A DNA stretch of 12,594 bases from Candidatus Brocadiia bacterium (GCA_013360825.1 JABWAY010000101.1:1-12594), one strand, 5' to 3'; numbered from the stretch's first letter, positions 1-6,378 are shown. Notes: a model not told the origin generated them from the sequence alone. Translations and numbers: made by a program.

Positions 1-276
1 CCGCCCGTGCCGCCCGACTCCACGGGCACGACCGTCGCCGAAGTCCGGCCCCCCGTCGACCCCGTCCGCCCTCCGCCGGATCCCGTCCGGCCCCCTCCTC
101 CCGACCCTCTCCCCGCCCTCGCCCTGCCCGCCACCACATTCGACGCCTCGGTCATCATGCGCGCCGTCGTCGAACGAAAGCCCGCCCCCCTCGGAGACCT
201 CAATGGCGACGGCCGCTGCGACGTCGCCGACGCCATGCTCGCCGCCCGCGCCGATGCGGAGAGGAGACGGCGATGA
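1..276 (+). CDS. C-terminal part of a dockerin-domain protein (5' end outside window)
   Basis: The frame is open from base 1. The first possible start inside it is a GTG at 7 in the middle of a proline-rich stretch, so this is most likely the tail of a longer secreted protein. Visible parts are a Pro-rich linker with a repeated D-P-V-R-P-P-P unit (about bases 49-115) and then a dockerin-like module. The second half of that module has an excellent EF-hand type calcium loop, DLNGDGRCDVAD (bases 196-231), with Asp/Asn at positions 1, 3, 5, 9 and 12, followed by a short helix. The first half (FDASVIMRAVVE) looks like a degenerate partner repeat lacking the loop acids. Dockerins bind cohesin domains in Ca-dependent protein assembly. 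The stop overlaps the start of the next gene (ATGA), and that gene encodes a cohesin-like lipoprotein. The upstream catalytic or structural part cannot be seen. The dockerin assignment is fairly secure; the role is inferred. Confidence 0.7.
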   Translation, partial: PPVPPDSTGTTVAEVRPPVDPVRPPPDPVRPPPPDPLPALALPATTFDASVIMRAVVERKPAPLGDLNGDGRCDVADAMLAARADAERRRR

Positions 277-740
277 GCCGACTGCCGGCGTCGCTCCTGC
301 TCCTCGCCTGCCTGGGATGCGCCGCCTCCCGCGAAAGCGCCACCGTCGAGTCCGCCCCGCGAACCGACCGGGACACGGGCCTGGCCGCCCCGGCCTCGGA
401 CCCCGTGGATATCACCGTGGACACCCCGGACGCCCCCCTCGGGTGCTACACCGTCGTCATCCTGTTCGACCCCGCCGCCGTGCAGATCGCCGCCATCGAG
501 CCGTCCCCGGAATTCCGCGCCCCGGATTACTCGGAACACACCTTCCATACCGGCGAGGTCGTCCTCAGCGCCTACCAGCTCCAGCCCGCACCCCCGGGAC
601 GCATTCTCGTCGCCCGCATCCGCTTCGAGTCCCTCCACGGCGGACAGTCCCGCCTCGATGTCCGCCTGGAATCGCTCTACGACCCCGACGGCGTCCCCCT
701 CCGCGGGCGCGCTCAGCCGTCCCGGACCCGGGTCCCCTGA
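273..740 (+). CDS. Small cohesin-like lipoprotein
   Basis: A 155-residue protein. The N-terminus is a lipoprotein signal peptide: a short charged start, a Leu-rich core (residues 8-12), then cysteines at 13 and 16, either of which could be the lipidated residue (LLAC or CLGC). Residues 46-145 are beta-rich and resemble a cohesin or cohesin-like fold: a strand ending in ILFDPAAVQIAAIEP, the typical 'YDP..L.v..v' signature of cohesins; a G-E-V-V-L-S strand; an 'I-L-V-A-R-I-R-F' strand like the conserved 'ATITFKV' strand; and a final D-P-D-G-V-P-L loop. It is shorter than classical cohesins (about 140 residues), and the first strands are compact. The start at 273 is supported by GAGGAG at 261-266 with 6 bp spacing. 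The ATGA overlap with the upstream dockerin gene suggests translational coupling. It probably sits as a membrane-anchored receptor for the dockerin partner. The cohesin call is from pattern recognition and is moderate. Confidence 0.65.
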   Translation: MSRLPASLLLLACLGCAASRESATVESAPRTDRDTGLAAPASDPVDITVDTPDAPLGCYTVVILFDPAAVQIAAIEPSPEFRAPDYSEHTFHTGEVVLSAYQLQPAPPGRILVARIRFESLHGGQSRLDVRLESLYDPDGVPLRGRAQPSRTRVP

Positions 741-744
741 TTCC

Positions 745-770
745 GCCGGAGGAAGTTGCTGCCTCCCGGG
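745..770 (+). terminator. Weak inverted repeat between cohesin-like gene and kinase gene
   Basis: GGAGG (748-752) pairs with CCTCC (762-766) around a 9-base loop; two further C-G pairs (746-747 with 768-769) form across one bulged C. There is no T tract. It could attenuate transcription from the upstream pair, but it also overlaps the upstream promoter region of the kinase gene, so its role is uncertain. Confidence 0.2.
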
Positions 771-782
771 GCCGCACCCACG

Positions 783-788
783 TAGAAT
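783..788 (+). promoter_or_regulatory. Putative -10 box (TAGAAT) of a leaderless kinase transcript
   Basis: TAGAAT matches the TATAAT consensus at five of six bases. It ends 7 bases before the ATG at 796, which would place transcription initiation at or next to the start codon. No Shine-Dalgarno sequence lies before this ATG, as expected for a leaderless mRNA. The nearest -35-like element, TTGCTG at 756-761, is 21 bases away, which is too far for a standard promoter, so recognition would rest mainly on the -10 box. Confidence 0.4.
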
Positions 789-795
789 CCCGCCC

Positions 796-2169
796 ATGAG
801 CGCCATCTCCTTCCTGAAGTCCCTCGATGTCTTCTCTTCGCTCTCCACCCCCTCCTTCGACCGCCTCGGCGCCCTCGTCCGCGCCCGGACCTACGCCGCC
901 GGCGACGCGATCATCCGCCGCGGGGAGCCCGGAGACGCGATGTACATCATCCATCGCGGAGCCGTCCGCATCCCGATCCTCGACCCCGCCGGCCGCGAGA
1001 AGTTCGTCGCCGCCCTCGGCCCGGGCGATTTCTTCGGTGAAATGTCGCTTATGACCGGCGATCCCCGAAGCGCCGACGTGATCGCCGACGGGCCGACCGA
1101 CTGCCTGATCATCGACAAGGAGATCTTCCAGGGCCTGACCCGACAGCACCCGGGTGTCAGCAAGTTCCTGACCCAGATTCTCGCCCGCCGCCTCTCCGAG
1201 TCCGACGTCATGTCCTCGAAGACCGTCGGCAAGTACCGGCTCCTCGGCGAAATCGCCCGCGGCGGCATGGGGATCGTCTACTCCGGGATGCAGACGTCCC
1301 TCAACCGCACCGTCGCCATCAAGATGCTCTCGCACGAACTCTCCCTCGACGAGGAGTTCGGCAAGCGCTTCCGCCTGGAGGCCCAAATCATCGCGGCCCT
1401 CAACCACGAGCACATCGTCAAGGTCTTCGACACCGAGTCGGCCTACGCGACCATCTTCATCGTCATGGAATACGTGGAAGGGACGCCGCTCTCCAAGTCC
1501 GTGGAAACCGCGGGGCACCTGACCTGGGACATGTGCCGCCGGATCATCGTTCAGACCGCCTCGGCCCTCCAGTACGCCCACGAACGCGGGATCGTCCACC
1601 GCGACATCAAGCCGGGGAACATCATCATCACGCCGGAGGGGAACGCGAAGCTCATGGACTTCGGGATCGCCCGCGTGGTCACCGAGCAGACCGAGAACGA
1701 GGAGGTGATCGGCACCGCGGAGTTCATGAGCCCCGAGCAGGTCCGCGGGAAAGGCGTCGACGGCCGGGCGGACATCTATTCGCTCGGGATCATGGCGTAC
1801 AAGATGACGACCGGCCGGTGCCCGTTCGAGGACGCGGACCCCTACGTGATCCTGAAACGGCACCTGCGCGACCCGATCGCCCCGCCGAAGGACCTCGACC
1901 CGAAGATTCCGGCCGACCTGAACGCCTTCATCCTCAAGGCCGTCGAGAAGGACCCGGCGCGGAGGTACCAGAGCTGCAGCGAGATCGTGAAGGAGCTGAG
2001 CCAGCGTTCCTCCTCGACCGCCCCCCTGTCCCGGACGCTGCGGATGCTCGCCGTGGCGTGTCCGGCCGACCAGGAGGCGAAGGTGGAGGCGCTGCTCAAG
2101 CAGGCACGGGAGCAGGTCGTCAAGCTCCCGGGCGTGAGCGCGGCGATTCAGTCCCTGCCGGGGCTGTAA
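796..2169 (+). CDS. Ser/Thr protein kinase with N-terminal cyclic-nucleotide-binding domain
   Basis: A 457-residue soluble protein with no membrane segment. Residues about 5-135 form a CRP/PKA-type cyclic-nucleotide-binding domain; the phosphate-binding cassette reads FFGEMSLMTGDPRSADVIA (79-97) and keeps both the ribose-contacting Glu82 and the phosphate-contacting Arg91. Residues 147-405 are a Hanks-type kinase: Gly-rich loop GEIARGGMGIVY (151-162), Lys176 in AIK, Glu195 in helix C, catalytic loop HRDIKPGN (268-275), DFG 288-290, and the APE-equivalent SPE (312-314). All catalytic residues are present, so it should be active. The tail (about 405-457) has no recognised domain. The frame is open further upstream (to 658), but that stretch overlaps the previous gene and is low-complexity; the domain begins right after the ATG at 796. 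The order cNMP domain then kinase resembles eukaryotic PKG, suggesting ligand-controlled activity. Substrates are unknown. Confidence 0.92.
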   Translation: MSAISFLKSLDVFSSLSTPSFDRLGALVRARTYAAGDAIIRRGEPGDAMYIIHRGAVRIPILDPAGREKFVAALGPGDFFGEMSLMTGDPRSADVIADGPTDCLIIDKEIFQGLTRQHPGVSKFLTQILARRLSESDVMSSKTVGKYRLLGEIARGGMGIVYSGMQTSLNRTVAIKMLSHELSLDEEFGKRFRLEAQIIAALNHEHIVKVFDTESAYATIFIVMEYVEGTPLSKSVETAGHLTWDMCRRIIVQTASALQYAHERGIVHRDIKPGNIIITPEGNAKLMDFGIARVVTEQTENEEVIGTAEFMSPEQVRGKGVDGRADIYSLGIMAYKMTTGRCPFEDADPYVILKRHLRDPIAPPKDLDPKIPADLNAFILKAVEKDPARRYQSCSEIVKELSQRSSSTAPLSRTLRMLAVACPADQEAKVEALLKQAREQVVKLPGVSAAIQSLPGL

Positions 2170-2175
2170 CAGGCG

Positions 2176-2214
2176 GCCGGGACGCGCGCGGGGCGCGCGC
2201 GCAGGACGCCCGGC
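2176..2214. terminator. GC-rich nested hairpin between convergent genes
   Basis: An inner perfect stem GCGCGCG (2184-2190) / CGCGCGC (2194-2200) with a GGG loop lies inside an outer stem GCCGGG (2176-2181) / CCCGGC (2209-2214). It sits 6 bases after the kinase stop and between it and the convergent metallophosphoesterase stop (2287). There is no T run on either side, so it is not a textbook intrinsic terminator. Its position suggests a bidirectional transcription barrier or a 3'-end stabiliser. Confidence 0.5.
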
Positions 2215-2286
2215 AGCCGCGATCCAGAATCTCCCGGGCCGATCGCATCCCCCGGCTCACGATCGCAAGCGGGCGCCGCGGTGCGA

Positions 2287-3021
2287 CTACCGCCCCTCGG
2301 CCAGCCTCGACGCGAATTTCTCCGCCAGACCGGCCTCCCGGATCCGCTTCTGCGCACCCGCAACGTCGTACTCCTCGCGGTAGTAGGTCGCGCTCGGCTT
2401 GTCCATGTCCAGGATCATGAACGACGTCAGCGGACAGTGATCCCGCGGCTGCCCGACGCTCCCCGGATTCAGGAGGTAGACCCGGGAGAAGTCCAGCGGC
2501 ATCTCGGCCGTCTTGTGAATCGGCCGGACGACCTGCCCGGGTGCGAACAGGCTGGTCAGGTGGGTGTGGCCGTGGAGAGCAACCCTGCACGCGGGGAACT
2601 CCTGCTGCAGGGCCCTCAGCGACCCCACCACCGCGTCGATCGTGAGCACATACTCGTCCTTGTGACGCGGCGAACCGTGGGTCATGAGGAAGAGATCGCG
2701 ATGGAGCAGCCTGTTCTTCCACCCCTCGATGACCTGATACTGCTCGTTCTTCAGCTGGCCGCGCGTGTACTCGATCGCCTGCGCGGTCGAGTCCTTCAGC
2801 TCGTCGTCGATCTCCCCGACCACGTACCGCTCGTGATTCCCGCGGATCGTGACGATCTTCCGGTCGACGATCTCCTGCACGCACCGCAGCGGATCGGCCC
2901 CGTACCCGACCACGTCCCCGAGGCAGACGATCTCGTCCACCCTCTCCCCGTCGAGACGCGCCAGCGCAACCTGGAGCGCTTCCCAGTTCCCGTGGACGTC
3001 CGAGATGACGCCGAACCGCAT
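2287..3021 (-). CDS. Calcineurin-like metallophosphoesterase
   Basis: A 244-residue cytoplasmic phosphoesterase of the compact YfcE/MJ0936-like group. The metal-ligand motifs occur in order: SDVHGN (Asp8, His10), GDVVGYGADP (Asp36), GNHE (Asn62, His63), THGSP (His115) and HGHTH (His152, His154), so the dinuclear centre is complete. The phrase GDVVGYGADP followed by a Cys is typical of a subgroup often annotated as possible diadenosine-polyphosphate or general phosphodiesterases. The substrate cannot be told from sequence. The start was placed at the ATG giving MRFGVISDVHGN, because family members begin just before that motif; a GTG three codons upstream (3030) is possible, and neither has a clear ribosome binding site. 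The gene follows the OmpA-like gene on the same strand with a strong hairpin between, so it may be a separate unit. Confidence 0.88.
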   Translation of the reverse strand: MRFGVISDVHGNWEALQVALARLDGERVDEIVCLGDVVGYGADPLRCVQEIVDRKIVTIRGNHERYVVGEIDDELKDSTAQAIEYTRGQLKNEQYQVIEGWKNRLLHRDLFLMTHGSPRHKDEYVLTIDAVVGSLRALQQEFPACRVALHGHTHLTSLFAPGQVVRPIHKTAEMPLDFSRVYLLNPGSVGQPRDHCPLTSFMILDMDKPSATYYREEYDVAGAQKRIREAGLAEKFASRLAEGR

Positions 3022-3080
3022 GCCCGGCACTCTACCCGGCGGCGTTCGCGGGAGGAACGAAACGGGGGAAGCAAAACGGA

Positions 3081-3116
3081 CGCGGCCGGCCGGGAGCCTG
3101 CCCCCGGCCGGCCGCG
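3081..3116 (-). terminator. Strong hairpin terminator after the OmpA-like lipoprotein gene
   Basis: A 14-bp perfect inverted repeat (3081-3094 with 3103-3116, core GGCCGGCC) has an 8-base loop. It begins 17 bases after the OmpA-like stop codon. Read on the minus strand, the stem is followed within a few bases by TCCGTTTTGCTTCCCC, a short T-rich stretch. This fits a Rho-independent terminator with a modest U tract and separates the OmpA-like gene from the metallophosphoesterase gene. Confidence 0.65.
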
Positions 3117-3132
3117 GGAATCGTCGTCCCGA

Positions 3133-3798
3133 TTACTTTTCGAGAAGGACCTCGACGCGGCGGTTCTGCAGGCGCCCCGCGTCCGACCGGTTGTCCCCGC
3201 GCGGCCTCGTGTCCGCATAGCAGGCGATCGACAGGTGCTTGACGGCCACCCCGGCCGCCGCGAGTTCGTCGAAGACCGCCTTGGCCCGGGCGTAGGACAG
3301 GTCCCAGTTCGACTTCCACCCGCGGGAGTTCACGCGGATCGGCTGGTTGTCCGTGTGCCCCTCGATCCGGATCCGCCGTCCCGCGTGCTGGCTGCTCAGC
3401 ACCTTCACGAGCTTCCCGATCGCCGACTTCCCCGCCGCCGTCAGCACCGCCTGCCCGGAATCGAACAGGATCCCGCCCTCCAGGACGACCGCCGTCCCGT
3501 CCGACCGCTCGTCCACCCGGAACCCCGCTTCGGCCAGCGCCGCCGCGGGACGGGACGGAGGGGCCTGCACCACCCGCTCGACGACCACCTCCTTCGGCTT
3601 CTCGGCCAGCCGGTTTCTCATGTCCGAAATCGTCGCCTCCTTCTGCGCCATCCGGGAGCGGAGCTCCTGGTTCTCCGCTTCCATCGCGGAAATCTGGTCA
3701 TCGCGCTGGGCCAGCTGGTCTTCCAGCTCGCGGGAGGAACAGCCGGCGGCGGCGATGCCGGCGAGGAGGAGGGCGGTGAGGCGAGGGAGGGTGCGCAT
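3133..3798 (-). CDS. OmpA/MotB-family peptidoglycan-binding lipoprotein
   Basis: A 221-residue lipoprotein. The signal peptide ends in A-A-A-G-C with Cys20 as the lipidated residue and Ser21 at +2, which favours outer-membrane sorting under the E. coli rule. Residues about 23-68 have a charged heptad-like pattern and are probably a coiled coil or spacer. A Pro-rich link (79-85) leads to the OmpA C-terminal domain (about 100-221): ILFDSG (110-115), EGHTDNQPI (146-154), N-W-D-L-S-Y-A-R-A-K (164-173) and NRRVEVLL (212-219). By alignment to OmpA, Asp150 and Arg171 are the residues that bind diaminopimelate in peptidoglycan. The extra residues after HTDNQPI are typical of MotB-like members. It should tether the outer membrane to the cell wall. 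It is not a motor protein: there is no membrane helix or motor neighbour. AGAGGA lies 5 bases before the ATG. Confidence 0.88.
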   Translation of the reverse strand: MRTLPRLTALLLAGIAAAGCSSRELEDQLAQRDDQISAMEAENQELRSRMAQKEATISDMRNRLAEKPKEVVVERVVQAPPSRPAAALAEAGFRVDERSDGTAVVLEGGILFDSGQAVLTAAGKSAIGKLVKVLSSQHAGRRIRIEGHTDNQPIRVNSRGWKSNWDLSYARAKAVFDELAAAGVAVKHLSIACYADTRPRGDNRSDAGRLQNRRVEVLLEK

Positions 3799-3876
3799 GG
3801 GGATCCTCTGCGGGAGAAGAAAGGAGTGTCTCCCGATACATCGGCAGGGGCGCGCCCCGTTCTTGAGGGGGAAAGC
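3799..3876 (-). other. Short intergenic spacer between prepilin peptidase and OmpA-like gene
   Basis: A 78-bp gap. It contains the perfect palindrome GGGGCGCGCCCC (3847-3858), which as RNA can form only a 4-bp stem and is weak as a terminator, and the AGAGGA ribosome binding site of the OmpA-like gene. No convincing promoter was seen, so the OmpA-like gene could be co-transcribed with the genes upstream or use a non-consensus promoter. Confidence 0.35.
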
Positions 3877-4875
3877 TCAGCCGTGGAGGGAAACGGCGAG
3901 GCGTTCGAGCAGGCGCGGGTACTCGACGAAGACGAAGGTCTCGATGCGTGCGTAGGTGAAGAACATGGCGAGGGCGCCGAGGGCGAGGTAGGGGCCGAAC
4001 GCCAGGTAGTGATCGGGTTTCGACCCGTCGCGCCGGACGAGCGCCAGGAGACGCGCCCCGACGAGCTGGGAAACGCCGGCGACGGAGCCCACGCAGCAGG
4101 CGATGAGGAAGACGAACAATGCCGCCTTCCAGCCCAGGAGCCCGCCCACGAAGGCCATGAGCTTCACGTCGCCCAGCCCCATCGCATCCTTCCGGAAGAC
4201 GGCCTTTCCGAGCACACCCACGATCCAGATGCCCGCCGCGCCCACGGCGGCGCCCACCAGGGAAGCCAGAAGCCCCTCGACCGGCTCCCAGCCCGCCGGA
4301 AGGACGGAGGGGACGGCGGTGTGCGGATGGAGACGCAGCACCGGCCGGTGGAGCCAGGGGAAGGCCAGGGACAGAAGCGGGGCGAGTGCGGCGCCCGAAA
4401 GGGTGATCTGGTCCGGGATGATCTGGAACTCGAAATCGACGACCGTGGACACGATCATCGCGGAGACGAACGCCGCCGCGATTCCGAACCACGCCAGCCG
4501 GATCCACCCCGCCGGCTCCGAGCCGGACCAGGGCCCCAGGACGCCGTCGAGCCATGTGGCGGGGGTCTCCACCGCGATCCTGGCGCAGACCGCGAACGCC
4601 GCCGCGGTGATCGCCTCCACGAGCGGATACATCGCGGAGATCGGGGCGCGGCAGCCCGAGCACCGTCCGCGCAGCGCGAGCCACGAAAGCACGGGAATGT
4701 TCTCGTACCAGCGGATCCCGTGCCCGCAGTGGGGACACCGCGAATGCCGCGGATGCGCCACCGTCATGCACCGGCGCGGCATCCGGTAGATGCAGACGTT
4801 CAGAAACGAACCGATGGTCGCGCCCAGCGCCGCCGCGCTCACGATCCAGAACGCATCCGGTACGCCACCGGCCAC
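3877..4875 (-). CDS. pilD: Type IV prepilin peptidase / N-methyltransferase (PilD/GspO family, A24)
   Basis: A 332-residue polytopic inner-membrane aspartyl protease that cleaves the leader of type IV prepilins or type II secretion pseudopilins and methylates the new N-terminus. The N-terminal A24-associated domain shows GSFLNVCIYRMP (22-33) and two CxxC pairs (Cys47/Cys50 and Cys72/Cys75) forming the zinc site of the bifunctional form. The catalytic core has Asp147 in D-F-E-F-Q-I-I-P-D and Asp236 in GLGDVKLM (233-240). An enlarged loop (about 172-198) separates the two catalytic helices. The start is a GTG 7 bases after the TPR/alpha-CTD gene's stop, with GGAAGG-like sequence upstream, so it is probably co-transcribed with that gene. 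No pilin or secretion gene lies in the window, so whether it serves pili or type II secretion is open. The symbol is given for the family. Confidence 0.93.
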   Translation of the reverse strand: MAGGVPDAFWIVSAAALGATIGSFLNVCIYRMPRRCMTVAHPRHSRCPHCGHGIRWYENIPVLSWLALRGRCSGCRAPISAMYPLVEAITAAAFAVCARIAVETPATWLDGVLGPWSGSEPAGWIRLAWFGIAAAFVSAMIVSTVVDFEFQIIPDQITLSGAALAPLLSLAFPWLHRPVLRLHPHTAVPSVLPAGWEPVEGLLASLVGAAVGAAGIWIVGVLGKAVFRKDAMGLGDVKLMAFVGGLLGWKAALFVFLIACCVGSVAGVSQLVGARLLALVRRDGSKPDHYLAFGPYLALGALAMFFTYARIETFVFVEYPRLLERLAVSLHG

Positions 4876-4882
4876 CCCCGAC

Positions 4883-6235
4883 CTACCCTTCCTTCAGCGA
4901 CAGCCCGTACTGCGCCAGCTTCTGCTTGATCTCGTTCAGCGATGTCGTCCCGAAGTTCTTGATCCCGAGGAGCTCCTTTTCCGACCGGAGCGTCAGGTCC
5001 GCGAGCACCGAAACGCCCAGCGATTCCAGAGCCTTCTTCGCGCGGGCGCTCCACTCGAACTCCGCCACCGGCTTCTGGAGAACGTCCTCCTTCGGCTTCC
5101 CCTGCGTCGGCAGCGGCGACGGGATCTCCGGCGGATTCGCGGCGTCGATCCCGGTCTCGCCGGGACGCGCCAGCCGCAGCCCCTTCTGCTGCAGCAGTTC
5201 CTTGATCTCCTTCAGCGACGTCTCACCGAAATTCCGCATCGTCATGAGCTCCTCCTCCGTCCGGCGGACGAGGTCGCCCAGGTTGAGCACGTTGATCTGC
5301 GTCAGGCAGTTCCGGCTCCGGACGGAAAGCTGGAACTCGGAAATCGGGGTCGAGAGCAGCTTGCCCCACCGGTGCTCGCGGCGCTTGGCGTCCTCGTCGT
5401 AGTACATGGAGAGCGAAGCGCGCGCGTCGCGGTAGTAGAGCTGGGCGCGCTGGTGGTTCGGGTACACATCCAGGACCTGCTCGTAGCAGTCGGAGGCGCG
5501 CATGTAGTCGCCGCGGTCCTCGTACATCACGCCGAGGTTGATGAGCGAGGCGACACGCGGCGGCTTCATCGTGCGGAGGCGTTCATAGACCTCCAGCGCC
5601 TCCTTGTCCTCGCCGCGCAGGTCGTGATTGTAGGCCAGGCGGAACAGGGTCGGTTCGTGCTCGGGGTTCAGCTCGAGGGCGCGGCTGTAGTGCTTTTCCG
5701 CGTCGGCGTACTGCCCCGTCAGGTCGCAGCACATGCCGGCGTGGCAGTGAAGGTCCGCCTGCTCGCCGTGCGCCTTCTGGGCTTTCGGGATCGCGGCGAG
5801 GACTTCCTCGTGGCGGCCGAGTTTTTCCAGGATTTCGAATCTCAGGACTTCGACCGCGAGGGCGTCCGGCGCGGGGAGATCCTGGGCGCGGAGCTTGTCC
5901 GCAAGTTCCAGCGCCTGTGCGGCATCGCCGGCCTCGAGCTGCGCGTGTGCGCCGACGAGAAGGGCTTCCTTCGAGGGGCGCGCATGGGAGAGGGTCTCGG
6001 CTGCGTCGCGTGTGCGGCCGAGGATCCACTGGCCCGTTGCGCGGCGGGTCTGGCCTTTGGATTCGCCGAGCTTTTTCTCAAGGTCGAGATCCTTCCCCTC
6101 GACGATCCGCACGAGTTCCGAGCGGTTCAGGATCGAGGAATAGGTCTCGCGGCGCGCTTCAAGGATCTGGGTGACGGTCAGGTCTTCTTTTTCGAACAAT
6201 TCGCGGAGACGCGAAAGGGTGCCGGCTTCGGCCAT
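4883..6235 (-). CDS. TPR protein with two C-terminal RNA polymerase alpha-CTD-like domains
   Basis: A 450-residue soluble protein. Residues 1-90 are charged and helical. Residues about 94-290 form a run of TPR-like helical hairpins, for example A-G-M-C-C-D-L-T-G-Q-Y-A-D-A-E (166-180) ending A-L-E-L-N-P, and N-L-G-V-M-Y-E-D-R-G-D-Y (233-244). Residues about 296-355 match the C-terminal domain of RNA polymerase alpha: SVRSRNCL, G-D-L-V-R-R-T-E-E-E-L, RNFGETSLKEIK. Residues about 388-447 are a second, more divergent copy (SARAKKAL, KNFGTTSLNEIK). The alpha N-terminal assembly domain is absent, so this is not RpoA. In RpoA this domain binds UP-element DNA and activators; here it may bind DNA or protein partners under TPR control. 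That is inference. The start at 6235 follows TGGAGGGA with suitable spacing; the open frame continues to 6628 but would overlap dppC-like coding DNA and lacks domain support. It sits 7 bp before the prepilin peptidase gene. Confidence 0.9.
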   Translation of the reverse strand: MAEAGTLSRLRELFEKEDLTVTQILEARRETYSSILNRSELVRIVEGKDLDLEKKLGESKGQTRRATGQWILGRTRDAAETLSHARPSKEALLVGAHAQLEAGDAAQALELADKLRAQDLPAPDALAVEVLRFEILEKLGRHEEVLAAIPKAQKAHGEQADLHCHAGMCCDLTGQYADAEKHYSRALELNPEHEPTLFRLAYNHDLRGEDKEALEVYERLRTMKPPRVASLINLGVMYEDRGDYMRASDCYEQVLDVYPNHQRAQLYYRDARASLSMYYDEDAKRREHRWGKLLSTPISEFQLSVRSRNCLTQINVLNLGDLVRRTEEELMTMRNFGETSLKEIKELLQQKGLRLARPGETGIDAANPPEIPSPLPTQGKPKEDVLQKPVAEFEWSARAKKALESLGVSVLADLTLRSEKELLGIKNFGTTSLNEIKQKLAQYGLSLKEG

Positions 6236-6283
6236 TGCTGAGAGTCCCTCCAGGGAATCGGTCGGCGAGGAGAAGAGCCCGGT

Positions 6284-6312
6284 AGGGTATTTGCATGGGG
6301 GAGGGGTGTCAA
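6284..6312 (-). promoter_or_regulatory. Sigma70-type promoter for the TPR/alpha-CTD gene
   Basis: On the minus strand, a perfect TTGACA (6312-6307) is followed by exactly 17 bases and TACCCT (6289-6284), which keeps the key T, A and final T of the -10 box. Initiation would fall near 6277, giving a leader of about 40 bases that contains the TGGAGGGA ribosome binding site. It should drive the TPR/alpha-CTD gene and probably the prepilin peptidase gene. Confidence 0.6.
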
Positions 6313-6351
6313 CTCTTTCTGAGAATTGCGGGGGGAATTTTCGCGCCGCGG

Positions 6352-6378
6352 GGGCGATGCGCCGGAGGCCGATCGCCC
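6352..6378 (-). terminator. Possible terminator hairpin after the der-transporter operon
   Basis: GGGCGAT (6352-6358) pairs with ATCGCCC (6372-6378) around a 13-base loop, 59 bases after the last permease stop. On the minus strand it is followed by a GC-rich stretch and AAAATT rather than a clean T tract. It lies between the permease gene and the promoter of the next gene, where a transcript end is expected. The surrounding 6380-6437 has other short GC inverted repeats, so the exact terminator is uncertain. Confidence 0.35.

Noticed and set aside
658..795. N-terminal extension of the cNMP-kinase by 46 codons
   Set aside because: It overlaps the cohesin-like gene, is Ser/Pro-rich without homology, and the domain starts directly after the ATG at 796.
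565..1863. A 432-codon open frame on the minus strand opposite the cNMP-kinase
   Set aside because: It is antisense to a clearly recognisable kinase, and its composition is low-complexity (Gly/Asp/Val/Arg) with no motif.
2281..4929. An 882-codon open frame on the plus strand
   Set aside because: It runs antisense through the metallophosphoesterase, OmpA-like and prepilin peptidase genes. Its product is rich in Arg, Pro, Asp and His without any domain, as expected for shadow frames in GC-rich DNA.
4790..6241. A 483-codon plus-strand frame opposite the TPR/alpha-CTD gene
   Set aside because: It is Leu/Arg/Val-rich shadow coding. The minus-strand product has strong TPR and alpha-CTD signatures and its own promoter and ribosome binding site.
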